Assembly (NCBI GenBank): GCA_023428425.1
Contig: JAEYYP010000123.1
Coordinates: forward strand, 1-6,258
Length of the DNA stretch: 6,258 nucleotides
Source of the DNA: Pseudomonadota bacterium
Lineage (GTDB): Bacteria > Pseudomonadota > Alphaproteobacteria > Rhizobiales > Devosiaceae
Direction: 5' to 3'
Every line of letters starts with the position of its first letter. Positions within the stretch are counted from its first letter, which is position 1. Below, piece by piece: positions 1-6,240 of this stretch. Made by a program: the position numbers and the translations under genes. The notes beneath the pieces were generated by a model, which worked only from the letters and a program-made list of their open reading frames with translations, was not told where the DNA came from and did not search any database.

Positions 1-498
1 CTGAAGATCTGGTACGAGCACCGCCTGATCGACGACATGGTCGCCTCGGCGCTGAAGTGGTCCGGCGGCTACGTCTGGGCCTGCAAGAACTACGACGGCG
101 ACGTCCAGTCCGACATCGTCGCCCAGGGTTTTGGCTCGCTCGGCCTGATGACCTCGGTGCTGATGACGCCCGATGGCAAGATCGTCGAGGCCGAGGCCGC
201 CCATGGCACCGTGACCCGCCACTACCGGCAGCACCAGCAGGGCAAGGAAACCTCGACCAACTCCATCGCCTCGATCTTCGCATGGACCCGCGGCCTCGCC
301 CACCGCGCCAAGCTCGACAACAATGCCGAACTCGCCAAGTTCGCCGAGACGCTGGAAAAGGTCTGCATCGACACCGTCGAGGCCGGCCAGATGACCAAGG
401 ATCTCGCCCTGCTCGTCGGCCCGGACCAGAAGTGGCTCACCACGCTCGGTTTCCTTGACGCCATCGACGCCAACCTCAAGACGGCAATGGCCGCCTGA
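1..498 (+). CDS. icd: NADP-dependent isocitrate dehydrogenase, C-terminal part (5' truncated by window edge)
   Basis: This enzyme oxidatively decarboxylates isocitrate to 2-oxoglutarate with NADP+ in the cytoplasmic TCA cycle. The reading frame is open from the first base, so 165 residues of the C-terminal part are present and the true start lies upstream; the ATG at 37 is an internal methionine. The sequence closely matches the homodimeric, eukaryote-like IDH1/IDH2 type rather than the E. coli type. Visible landmarks, numbered from the window edge, are YEHRLIDDM at 5-13, the metal-binding Asp pair in YDGDVQSD (D34 and D38, equivalent to human IDH1 D275 and D279), D11 (equivalent to D252), the NADP-binding [10 protein letters not shown] at 66-75, and [15 protein letters not shown] at 83-97. 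No residue expected in this stretch is missing. The gene ends in TGA only 6 nt before the glycosyltransferase gene, with no terminator between them. Family identity is near certain from motif recall. Confidence 0.97.
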   Translation: MKIWYEHRLIDDMVASALKWSGGYVWACKNYDGDVQSDIVAQGFGSLGLMTSVLMTPDGKIVEAEAAHGTVTRHYRQHQQGKETSTNSIASIFAWTRGLAHRAKLDNNAELAKFAETLEKVCIDTVEAGQMTKDLALLVGPDQKWLTTLGFLDAIDANLKTAMAA

Positions 499-504
499 TC
501 ATCG

Positions 505-1410
505 GTGTCTGGCGCGTCGTTTGGCCCGATCGTTGTCGCCAGTTGCGTAGACCCGGGTTACCTGCCGTTCGTGGAGGTGGTTGCCACCTCCATTGCGGCC
601 AGCGCCGATCCGACCCGACAGGTCGAATATCATGTGATCTACGATGGGCCTGAAAACTGGCTCACCCGCAGGCTTCGCGCCTTTCGCGCGGGGCCGGTCA
701 GGGTGCACCTTCACGTCATGGCCAACCCATGGCGGGAGTTCGGGACCATCAACGGGTTTCCTCCGTCGACACTGCTCCGGCTCTCGCTCGAGGACGCCCT
801 GCCCGACGCTATCGAGAAGCTCATCTATCTCGACGTCGACCTGATCGTCGAACGCGACCTCGGCCCCTTGTTCGACCTGCCGCTCAGGGGCCATGGGCTG
901 GGGGCGGCGATCGATGGAGTTGCCGCAGGCTGGCTGGCCGACCCGCGGCGCGCGGACTATCATCGCTACCTTCGCGAGACGCTCGAACTCGGCGATGGAG
1001 CCTCGCGCTACTTCCAGGCCGGAGTGCTGCTGCTCGACCTGCCAACCCTGCGCCGCACGAACTATCAGCGAAGGATGGTCGACACCCTGCGGCGGTTCGG
1101 TTCGCGACTCCTGTATGTCGACCAGTGCGCTGCCAATCACGTGTTGAAAGGCGACTACGAGAGCATCGACCCGCGCTGGAACGTTCAGCCGCTCGACATG
1201 AAGTCCGTGCCCGACCCGTGGATTACCCACTATGCCGGCCGCAAGCCGTGGCAGCAGCTCGGCATACCCGGTGGCAGCCGATGGTGGAAGCATGCGCGCT
1301 CGCTGCCGACATTCCCGCTTTTCGTCTGGCGGTTGATCCGAGAGCGCAGCCGGATCGAGTTGAGGAACCTTCGCCGCCGGATCGAGCGCCGTCTGCACCC
1401 GCGCCGATGA
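505..1410 (+). CDS. Glycosyltransferase family 8 protein (LPS glycosyltransferase-like)
   Basis: This is a probable retaining glycosyltransferase of the GT8 family, a cytoplasmic GT-A-fold enzyme that usually transfers glucose or galactose from a UDP-sugar onto lipopolysaccharide or another glycan. At 301 residues it has normal family length. It shows the N-terminal nucleotide-binding strand (VVASCVDPGYLPFVEVVATS, 10-29), the metal-binding DxD in YLDVDLIV (D110 and D112), FQAGVLLLDL at 170-179, the conserved DQ (206-207), WNVQPL at 225-230 and the C-terminal HYAGRKPW at 242-249. The tail (280-301) is very rich in arginine, which may help it sit on the membrane; that is inference. The start is forced: GTG at 505 is the only start codon between the in-frame TGA of icd (496-498) and the first conserved strand. 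No Shine-Dalgarno sequence is seen, so translation is probably coupled to icd. The acceptor cannot be predicted, and the gene lies outside any visible polysaccharide cluster. Confidence 0.88.
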   Translation: MSGASFGPIVVASCVDPGYLPFVEVVATSIAASADPTRQVEYHVIYDGPENWLTRRLRAFRAGPVRVHLHVMANPWREFGTINGFPPSTLLRLSLEDALPDAIEKLIYLDVDLIVERDLGPLFDLPLRGHGLGAAIDGVAAGWLADPRRADYHRYLRETLELGDGASRYFQAGVLLLDLPTLRRTNYQRRMVDTLRRFGSRLLYVDQCAANHVLKGDYESIDPRWNVQPLDMKSVPDPWITHYAGRKPWQQLGIPGGSRWWKHARSLPTFPLFVWRLIRERSRIELRNLRRRIERRLHPRR

Positions 1411-1451
1411 ACGTAGACGGCGTCCCAGGCCACAACCTGCCCCAAGGATTG

Positions 1452-1479
1452 TTGCACCCTCGGCGTCTCATCCCTACAG
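1452..1479 (+). promoter_or_regulatory. Candidate sigma-70-type promoter for the COG3904-like gene
   Basis: In the 97-nt gap after the glycosyltransferase gene, TTGCAC (1452-1457) and CTACAG (1474-1479) are separated by 16 nt and resemble weak -35 and -10 elements. Transcription would begin near 1486, just before the good ribosome binding site AAGGGGGA (1491-1498), leaving a very short leader. The rest of the gap shows only a 7-base direct repeat CGGCGTC (1418-1424 and 1461-1467) and no terminator hairpin, so read-through from icd is also possible. The match is modest and could be chance. Confidence 0.3.
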
Positions 1480-1507
1480 TCCTGACGAACAAGGGGGAAT
1501 TCGCTTC

Positions 1508-3049
1508 ATGTCGCGTATTATCGTAGCGCTGGCCTGCGCTCTGTTCGGTCTCGCCCTCGCGCTTCCCGCCCGGGCTGCCACGCTGTCGATCGTCTCCATG
1601 AAATACTCCACCGGCCATCCGGTGCCGCACTTCCACTACGAAGGCGGCACGGTGGACGGCGATGTGGAAACGCTCCGCAACATGTACGAGTCCTTCGTCA
1701 AGTGCCGGCTGGCCTGCATCGGCCCCGAAGGCGGCGCGACTGCCGTGCTGACCATGAATGGCCCCGGCGGCAGCTACATTGAGGGGCTGCGGCTCGCCGA
1801 TTTCCTGCGTGAGAACCATATAGCCACCGTGGTAGAGCGCGGCATGCAGTGCTACTCGGCCTGCGCCTTCGGCTTCCTCGGTGGATCGGGCTGGTCTCCC
1901 CAGGATGGTGTCGGCACCTACATCGACCGCATGCTCGAACCAGGCAGCGTCGTCGGCTTCCACGCCCCCTATGCCGACGAAGACTCGTTCCTGTCGGCCA
2001 TCGACCAGCGTGGCGCCATGGGCGCGCAGGGGCAGACGCGCGACAGCCTCGCCCTCATGGTGAAGGAACTCGTCAGGTGGAACGTCGACCCCGAAGTCCT
2101 CTTCCGGATGGTGGGCATGGGGCCTGACGAGACCTACGATCTCACGACTGCCGACGACCTCTATCTCGCCCGGGTGGCGTTACCGCCCACCCCGACCGCC
2201 GGCTGGATCACCGACGTCCCGAGCGCCGTCCGCAACGTCTGCACCCGGCTGCTCGCCATCGACGAGCGCGCCAGCCCCATCGAGATGACCGGGCGCTTCC
2301 TCTCGGGCTGGACGGAGGGGATCGGCCGGACGGCCAGGCTCGGCCCGATTTCCGGCTATGTGCTGGGCGATCGGCTGCTCGACATCGGCAACTGCTCGAT
2401 CACCGACCGGTCCGCGGCCACCGACGGCGAGTACGAGATCGCGCTCTACTTTACCCCCGGCATAGATGGCACCAATGATCCTGGAACCAGCTTCGTCAAC
2501 CGGCAGAACGGCTGGTCGAGCGCCGGCACCGGCGGCAATCCGCTGAAGCGCATCCTCCAGAAGGGCGCGCTCAACCACTACTTCCTGCCGCTGGGCTTCA
2601 ATCTCGATTCCCTCGACCTGCCCGGCGAGGCGGCCATCGACCGCAACCGCTACAACCTGCGCTTGCCACCCCTGCTTCCCGCCATGGACGAGCAGCTCGG
2701 CGTCGACGCAACGACCCCGACCGCGCGCGTGTCGCACACCGGCAATGTCTGGGTCTTCGAGCGGGTCGGCACCGCCGAACTCTACCTGACAGCGCTCGCC
2801 GACACCGGGCTCGGCCGCACCATGGCGCCGCCGATCGTCAACGGCGATTCCTTCCTCCGCCAGGGCACCTTCGACGAGACCGGCGCGAGCTTCATGAGCC
2901 TGGGCTTCATCGAGGGCGACGCCAGCGTCGTCATCGACATCATCGCCATCAACGGCGCCGGTGCGGCCGCAACGCCGGACCAGCTCCAGACCATGTCTTC
3001 GATCGCCTGCGCGACCCGGTTCCTGTCCCGCCGCCTGACCTGCAGCTGA
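1508..3049 (+). CDS. Secreted ClpP/crotonase-fold protein (COG3904-like) with a C-terminal region of unknown function
   Basis: This is a 513-residue exported protein. An N-terminal signal peptide is clear: a hydrophobic core at 4-19 and a LPARA|A cleavage site near residues 23-24. Residues about 75-225 resemble the periplasmic ClpP-like family COG3904. NGPGGSY (84-90) matches the oxyanion-forming GG loop, S117 in GMQCYSACAFGFLGG matches the nucleophile position, and H152 in VVGFHAPY matches the catalytic His. YDLTTADDLYLARV (210-223) resembles the ClpP MSxEEAxxxGLID segment, but the third catalytic residue is not clear (D207 or D211 are candidates). Residues about 230-513 are not recognised; they look like a folded, beta-rich periplasmic domain without membrane segments. 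Eight cysteines remain after cleavage (66, 70, 115, 119, 245, 296, 501, 512), suggesting disulfides. The ATG is supported by AAGGGGGA with a 9-nt spacer. Proteolytic activity is plausible but unproven; substrate and partners are unknown. Confidence 0.72.
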   Translation: MSRIIVALACALFGLALALPARAATLSIVSMKYSTGHPVPHFHYEGGTVDGDVETLRNMYESFVKCRLACIGPEGGATAVLTMNGPGGSYIEGLRLADFLRENHIATVVERGMQCYSACAFGFLGGSGWSPQDGVGTYIDRMLEPGSVVGFHAPYADEDSFLSAIDQRGAMGAQGQTRDSLALMVKELVRWNVDPEVLFRMVGMGPDETYDLTTADDLYLARVALPPTPTAGWITDVPSAVRNVCTRLLAIDERASPIEMTGRFLSGWTEGIGRTARLGPISGYVLGDRLLDIGNCSITDRSAATDGEYEIALYFTPGIDGTNDPGTSFVNRQNGWSSAGTGGNPLKRILQKGALNHYFLPLGFNLDSLDLPGEAAIDRNRYNLRLPPLLPAMDEQLGVDATTPTARVSHTGNVWVFERVGTAELYLTALADTGLGRTMAPPIVNGDSFLRQGTFDETGASFMSLGFIEGDASVVIDIIAINGAGAAATPDQLQTMSSIACATRFLSRRLTCS

Positions 3050-3055
3050 GGCAAG

Positions 3056-3087
3056 GCCCCGCGTGGGGCGCCCGCCGCCGGCGCCCC
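3056..3087 (+). terminator. GC-rich inverted repeat downstream of the COG3904-like gene, possible terminator
   Basis: A perfect 8-bp stem is formed by GGGGCGCC (3065-3072) and GGCGCCCC (3080-3087) with a 7-nt loop, starting 15 nt after the stop codon. A smaller hairpin, GCCCC (3056-3060) with GGGGC (3065-3069) and a GCGT loop, overlaps it and could form only in its place. There is no T-tract afterwards, so it is not a classic intrinsic terminator; it could instead stabilise the upstream mRNA end or slow polymerase. The rest of the gap (3088-3139) holds nothing else that I can support. Confidence 0.4.
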
Positions 3088-3151
3088 CGCAGCCGCCAAA
3101 CTTGAGCCACGAACGGCCCCGACCCTTGCCGTCGATTCCGGGGGTAACAAC

Positions 3152-4135
3152 ATGCGCTGGCTGCGGCGAATACTGATTGCGTTGGTTGTGTTCGGCGCCG
3201 CCGTCTACGTCTTCAACGCCTCCTGGCGCGTCGCCCCGCCCGAGGGTGGCGTCGAGCTGATCGCCCACCGCGGCGTGCACCAGACTTTCAGCCGCGAAGG
3301 CCTCACCAACGACACGTGCACCGCCGAGCGGATGGATCCGCCGACGCACGGCTACCTCGAGAACACCCTGCCCTCGATGGAAGCGGCCTTCGCCGCCGGG
3401 GCTGACATCGTGGAGCTCGACATTCATCCCACCACCGATGGCCAGTTCGCCGTCATGCACGACTGGACCGTCGATTGCCGCACCGAAGGCACGGGCGAAA
3501 CCCGCAGCCACGATGTGGCCTACCTCCGCACCCTCGACATCGGCTACGGATACACCGCCGATGGCGGAGAGACCTACCCGTTCCGCGGCAAGGGCGTCGG
3601 CATGATGCCCGAACTGAAGGAGGTGCTCACGGCCTTCCCCGAGCGGCGCTTCCTCGTCAACTACAAGAGCAACGAGGCCCGCGAGGGCGACATGCTGGCC
3701 TCCCTGCTCGCAGACCACCCCGAATGGCGGGACGAAGTCTGGGGCGCCTATGGCGGCGACCCACCGACATACCGCGCCGCCGAGCTCATCGAGGGCCTGC
3801 ATGTGTGGTCGCGACGCGGCCTCGTCGACTGCCTGCTGCAATACGAGGGGCTCGGCTGGCTCGGCATCGTGCCGGAGGCCTGCCGCAACACCGTCGTGAT
3901 GTTGCCCGTCAACATCGCCCCCTTCGTCTGGGGCTGGCCCAACCTGTTCCTCGAACGCCTGCGCAGTGCCGGCTCCGAGGTGATCCTGCTCGGCCCTTAC
4001 GGCGCCGGCGATCCCGGCACCGCCGGCATCGACACCGCCGAACAGCTGGCGCAGGTCCCCGACAGCTTCGTGGGGTACATCTGGACCAACAAGATCGAAA
4101 CCATAGGACCGCTTGCCACCGATCGCTTCAAATAG
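3152..4135 (+). CDS. Glycerophosphodiester phosphodiesterase family protein, membrane-anchored or exported
   Basis: GDPD-family enzymes hydrolyse glycerophosphodiesters, such as deacylated phospholipids, to glycerol 3-phosphate and an alcohol using a metal in a TIM barrel. This 327-residue protein starts with MRWLRR and a hydrophobic stretch at 7-21, with no convincing signal peptidase site, so it is probably a signal anchor with the enzyme in the periplasm. Motifs in order are the catalytic AHRG (H39, R40), LENTLPS (E70, N71), VELDIHPTTDG (E88 and D90, metal ligands), MHD (H103) and WTNKIETIGPL near the C-terminus (311-321). Two features differ from canonical GDPDs: about 29 residues separate HRG from ENT, where the usual spacing is short, and the ExK strand motif reads NYK (170-172), so the third metal-binding Glu is absent while the Lys is kept. 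Four cysteines (56, 109, 227, 244) could form disulfides. A GGGGGT ribosome binding site lies 7 nt before the ATG. Fold assignment is firm; substrate is uncertain. Confidence 0.88.
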   Translation: MRWLRRILIALVVFGAAVYVFNASWRVAPPEGGVELIAHRGVHQTFSREGLTNDTCTAERMDPPTHGYLENTLPSMEAAFAAGADIVELDIHPTTDGQFAVMHDWTVDCRTEGTGETRSHDVAYLRTLDIGYGYTADGGETYPFRGKGVGMMPELKEVLTAFPERRFLVNYKSNEAREGDMLASLLADHPEWRDEVWGAYGGDPPTYRAAELIEGLHVWSRRGLVDCLLQYEGLGWLGIVPEACRNTVVMLPVNIAPFVWGWPNLFLERLRSAGSEVILLGPYGAGDPGTAGIDTAEQLAQVPDSFVGYIWTNKIETIGPLATDRFK

Positions 4136-4171
4136 AGACGAAATAACTAGCCGGTGTGACCTTGGCGCCCA

Positions 4172-4200
4172 TCGACGCCATACCCGGCCCGGCGTATAGC
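4172..4200 (+). promoter_or_regulatory. Candidate sigma-70-type promoter for the EamA permease pair
   Basis: TCGACG (4172-4177) and TATAGC (4195-4200) each match four of six consensus bases of the -35 and -10 elements and are spaced by exactly 17 nt. They lie in a 111-nt gap whose ends are richer in A and T than the surrounding genes. Transcription would start near 4207, about 40 nt before the first permease. The gap also contains a 7-base direct repeat CGAAATA (4139-4145 and 4202-4208) and a weak 5-bp stem (TGGCG 4163-4167 with CGCCA 4176-4180), neither of clear meaning. Confidence 0.35.
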
Positions 4201-4246
4201 TCGAAATAGTATTTGCGCTGCCCTCCCCCCACTGGAATCACCCCAG

Positions 4247-5242
4247 ATGCCCTCCGGCGTCCTGTTTTCGCTCGTTGCCTACCTGCTTTATTCGTGCTGC
4301 GACGCCATCATCAAAGGCTTCGGCACCGGCCTCTCCCCCTTCGAGATCGCCTTCTGGACATCGCTGTTCTCGTTCCTGCCGGCCATCTTCACCAAGCCCA
4401 AGGGCGAGCACTGGCGGCATGCCTTCCAGATGCACCACCCGTGGCTGGTGAACCTGCGCTCGCTCTCGGGTCTCATCGGCAACCTGGCGATCATCTACGC
4501 CTTCACCCGCATCCCATTGGCCGAGGCCTATTCCATCGCCTTCCTAGCCCCCATCTTCGTGGTCGCGCTCTCGGTGATGTACCTGGGCGAGAAGGTGAGC
4601 TTGCAGCGCTGGTTCTTCCTCGCCGCCACCTTTGCCGGCGTGCTGCTGGTGGTCCGCCCCGGCTTCCGCGAGCTTCAGCTCGGCCATCTGGCTGCAGTGC
4701 TCGCCGCGCTGATGGGCGGCATCTCCACCACGGTGCTGCGCAAGGTCGCCCCGGTGGAAAAGCGCGTAACCCTGCTCGGCTTGCCGCTCGGCTATGTCGT
4801 TCTGGTCAACGGCGTGCTGATGCTGTCGATCCCCGGCATGTTCACCTGGCCGACCTGGGAGCAGTTCGCGCTGCTGATCATGATCGGCGGACTCGGCGGC
4901 ACCGGCAACATCCTGTTCATTGCCGCGACCCGCCGCGCGCCGATCAGCCAGATCGCACCGGCGCAGTATAGCCAGATCGCCTGGGCCATCGTTTTCGGCG
5001 CCATCTTCTATGCCGAGTTCCCCGATGCCATCGCCTATTGCGGCCTCGCCGTCGTCGCGGTCTGCGGCATCATGAACGTGCTCAGCGACGAGGCCCGCAT
5101 CCGCATCTTCTCGCGCTTGTCGATCTTCGGGCCGGCCAGCGCCGTGTCCGAGATCAGCCCGCCGATCGGCGAAACGGACCGCCAGCTCGCCGCAGAGCGC
5201 GACCGGGAGACGAAGGGCGGCACCCCCGTCGCCGGCAAGTAG
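4247..5242 (+). CDS. EamA/DMT-superfamily permease, first of a tandem pair
   Basis: This is a 331-residue inner-membrane transporter of the drug/metabolite transporter superfamily. It has two EamA repeats (about 3-137 and 147-280) and about ten hydrophobic helices, roughly at 3-20, 31-50, 66-86, 93-113, 122-138, 146-163, 175-197, 206-225, 238-256 and 262-280. Family-typical signatures are IPLAEAY (89-95) before helix 4, GVLLVVRPGF (131-140) closing the first repeat and APAQYSQIAW (237-246) in the second. After the last helix comes an unusual hydrophilic tail of about 50 residues (281-331), probably cytoplasmic. Such proteins export or import small metabolites such as amino acids, nucleosides or cofactors; the substrate cannot be read from sequence. 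The ATG fits the first helix and has only a weak TGGAA upstream (4233-4237). The gene directly abuts its paralogue and is probably co-transcribed with it. Confidence 0.9.
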   Translation: MPSGVLFSLVAYLLYSCCDAIIKGFGTGLSPFEIAFWTSLFSFLPAIFTKPKGEHWRHAFQMHHPWLVNLRSLSGLIGNLAIIYAFTRIPLAEAYSIAFLAPIFVVALSVMYLGEKVSLQRWFFLAATFAGVLLVVRPGFRELQLGHLAAVLAALMGGISTTVLRKVAPVEKRVTLLGLPLGYVVLVNGVLMLSIPGMFTWPTWEQFALLIMIGGLGGTGNILFIAATRRAPISQIAPAQYSQIAWAIVFGAIFYAEFPDAIAYCGLAVVAVCGIMNVLSDEARIRIFSRLSIFGPASAVSEISPPIGETDRQLAAERDRETKGGTPVAGK

Positions 5243-6199
5243 ATGCGCTCGCTTTCACCTGTATCGCTCGGCGTGCTCTGCGCGCTGGGCGCCATGGCCG
5301 CGTTCGCCACCGGCGACGCCCTGATCAAGGCGCTCGGGCCGTCGCTGAACGTGTTCGAGATCGGCCTCTTCACCACCATTTTCTCGTTCCTGCCGGCGAT
5401 ATTCTCGAAGCCGCGCGAGGAGCGCTGGCGTGACACCTTCAAGCTCAACCAGCCGGCGCTGATCATCCTCGTCGCGGTCTGCCGCACGCTGAGCGCCGTG
5501 CTGATCACCTATTCGTTCGTCACCATCCCGCTCGCCGAGGCCTACTGCCTCGTCTTCCTCATTCCGGTCCTCGCCACGATCCTCTCGGTCGTCGTGCTGA
5601 AGGAGCAGGTTTCCGTGGACCGCTGGGTGCTGGTGGTCGTCAGCTTCCTCGGCGTACTGCTGGTCGTGCGCCCCGGCTTCCGCGAGATCGAGCTCGGGCA
5701 CCTGACGGCGTTCTTCTGCGCCCTCGCCGCCGCCGTCTCGCTTACGGTCATCCGACTGATCTCGGGGGCCGAGCGCCGCGTCACGCTCTTCGCGGTACCA
5801 GGGCTCTTCACGTTCGCCGCCAACCTCATCGGCATCGCCATCATCGGCTTCAGCTGGCCGAGCCTGCCGGTGCTGGGCATGCTGATCACCGGTGGCGTGC
5901 TCGGCGGCATCGGCTACATGCTGCAATTGAAAGGCGTCGCGCTGGCGCCGGCCAGCCGCGTCGCGCCCATGCAGTACAGCCAGCTCATCTGGGCACTGAT
6001 CTACGGAGCGCTGTTCTTCAACGAAGTGCCCGACGCGATCAGCCTCATCGGCCTCGCGGTCATCGTCGCCTCCGGCATCGCCGGCATCTTCGCCGACGGC
6101 GCCCGCGCCCGCATCGCCGGCCGCTGGGCCGAATACACCGCCAGGCGCGTGAACCCCTCACCCGACGACTTCAAGGGCCCCGGACCAGACCCGGTGTAG
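5243..6199 (+). CDS. EamA/DMT-superfamily permease, second of a tandem pair
   Basis: This 318-residue ten-helix permease is a diverged copy of its upstream neighbour. Hydrophobic helices lie roughly at 9-29, 38-55, 71-92, 99-118, 127-143, 152-172, 179-202, 209-226, 246-260 and 265-284, giving two EamA repeats. Shared signatures are FSFLPAIFSKP (47-57), IPLAEAY (95-101), GVLLVVRPGFRE (137-148), ERRVTL (177-182) and APMQYSQLIW (241-250). Comparing residues 91-153 with residues 85-147 of the neighbour by eye gives 36 identities in 63 positions without gaps. The ATG immediately follows the neighbour's TAG and has no clear ribosome binding site, which suggests translational coupling. The C-terminal tail (285-318) is hydrophilic and proline-rich at its end, and is unlike the other copy's tail. 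The substrate is unknown. The pair could act separately or as a hetero-oligomer; neither is shown by sequence. Confidence 0.9.
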   Translation: MRSLSPVSLGVLCALGAMAAFATGDALIKALGPSLNVFEIGLFTTIFSFLPAIFSKPREERWRDTFKLNQPALIILVAVCRTLSAVLITYSFVTIPLAEAYCLVFLIPVLATILSVVVLKEQVSVDRWVLVVVSFLGVLLVVRPGFREIELGHLTAFFCALAAAVSLTVIRLISGAERRVTLFAVPGLFTFAANLIGIAIIGFSWPSLPVLGMLITGGVLGGIGYMLQLKGVALAPASRVAPMQYSQLIWALIYGALFFNEVPDAISLIGLAVIVASGIAGIFADGARARIAGRWAEYTARRVNPSPDDFKGPGPDPV

Positions 6200-6240
6200 G
6201 TTCGGCCGTTCCGCTACGCCGCATCACTCACAACGTGTCA

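Noticed and set aside
499..1398. A 299-codon minus-strand open frame almost coextensive with the glycosyltransferase gene.
   Set aside because: The + strand frame carries all GT8 motifs; the antisense frame has no recognisable motif and is explained by codon bias.
1407..1526. A 39-codon frame starting at an ATGA overlap with the glycosyltransferase stop and running 19 nt into the next gene, a possible leader peptide.
   Set aside because: It has no ribosome binding site of its own, no recognisable sequence and no run of regulatory codons; the overlap is probably chance.
1223..1963. A 246-codon minus-strand open frame over the gap before the COG3904-like gene.
   Set aside because: It overlaps the GT8 motif region and the signal peptide and active-site coding region of real genes, and shows no domain or ribosome binding site.
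2180..3841. A 553-codon open frame on the minus strand.
   Set aside because: It spans two well-supported + strand genes and the gap between them. Its translation is low-complexity Gly/Ala/Val/Arg-rich text without domains, as expected of an antisense frame in high-GC DNA.
4163..4196. Possible terminator hairpins after the GDPD gene (TGGCG/CGCCA and an imperfect TAC...GTA stem).
   Set aside because: The stems are only 5 bp or interrupted by mismatches, and no T-tract follows.
5255..5926. A 223-codon minus-strand frame rich in Asp, Glu and Arg.
   Set aside because: It is the reverse complement of hydrophobic helix codons of the second permease, which characteristically gives charged antisense text.
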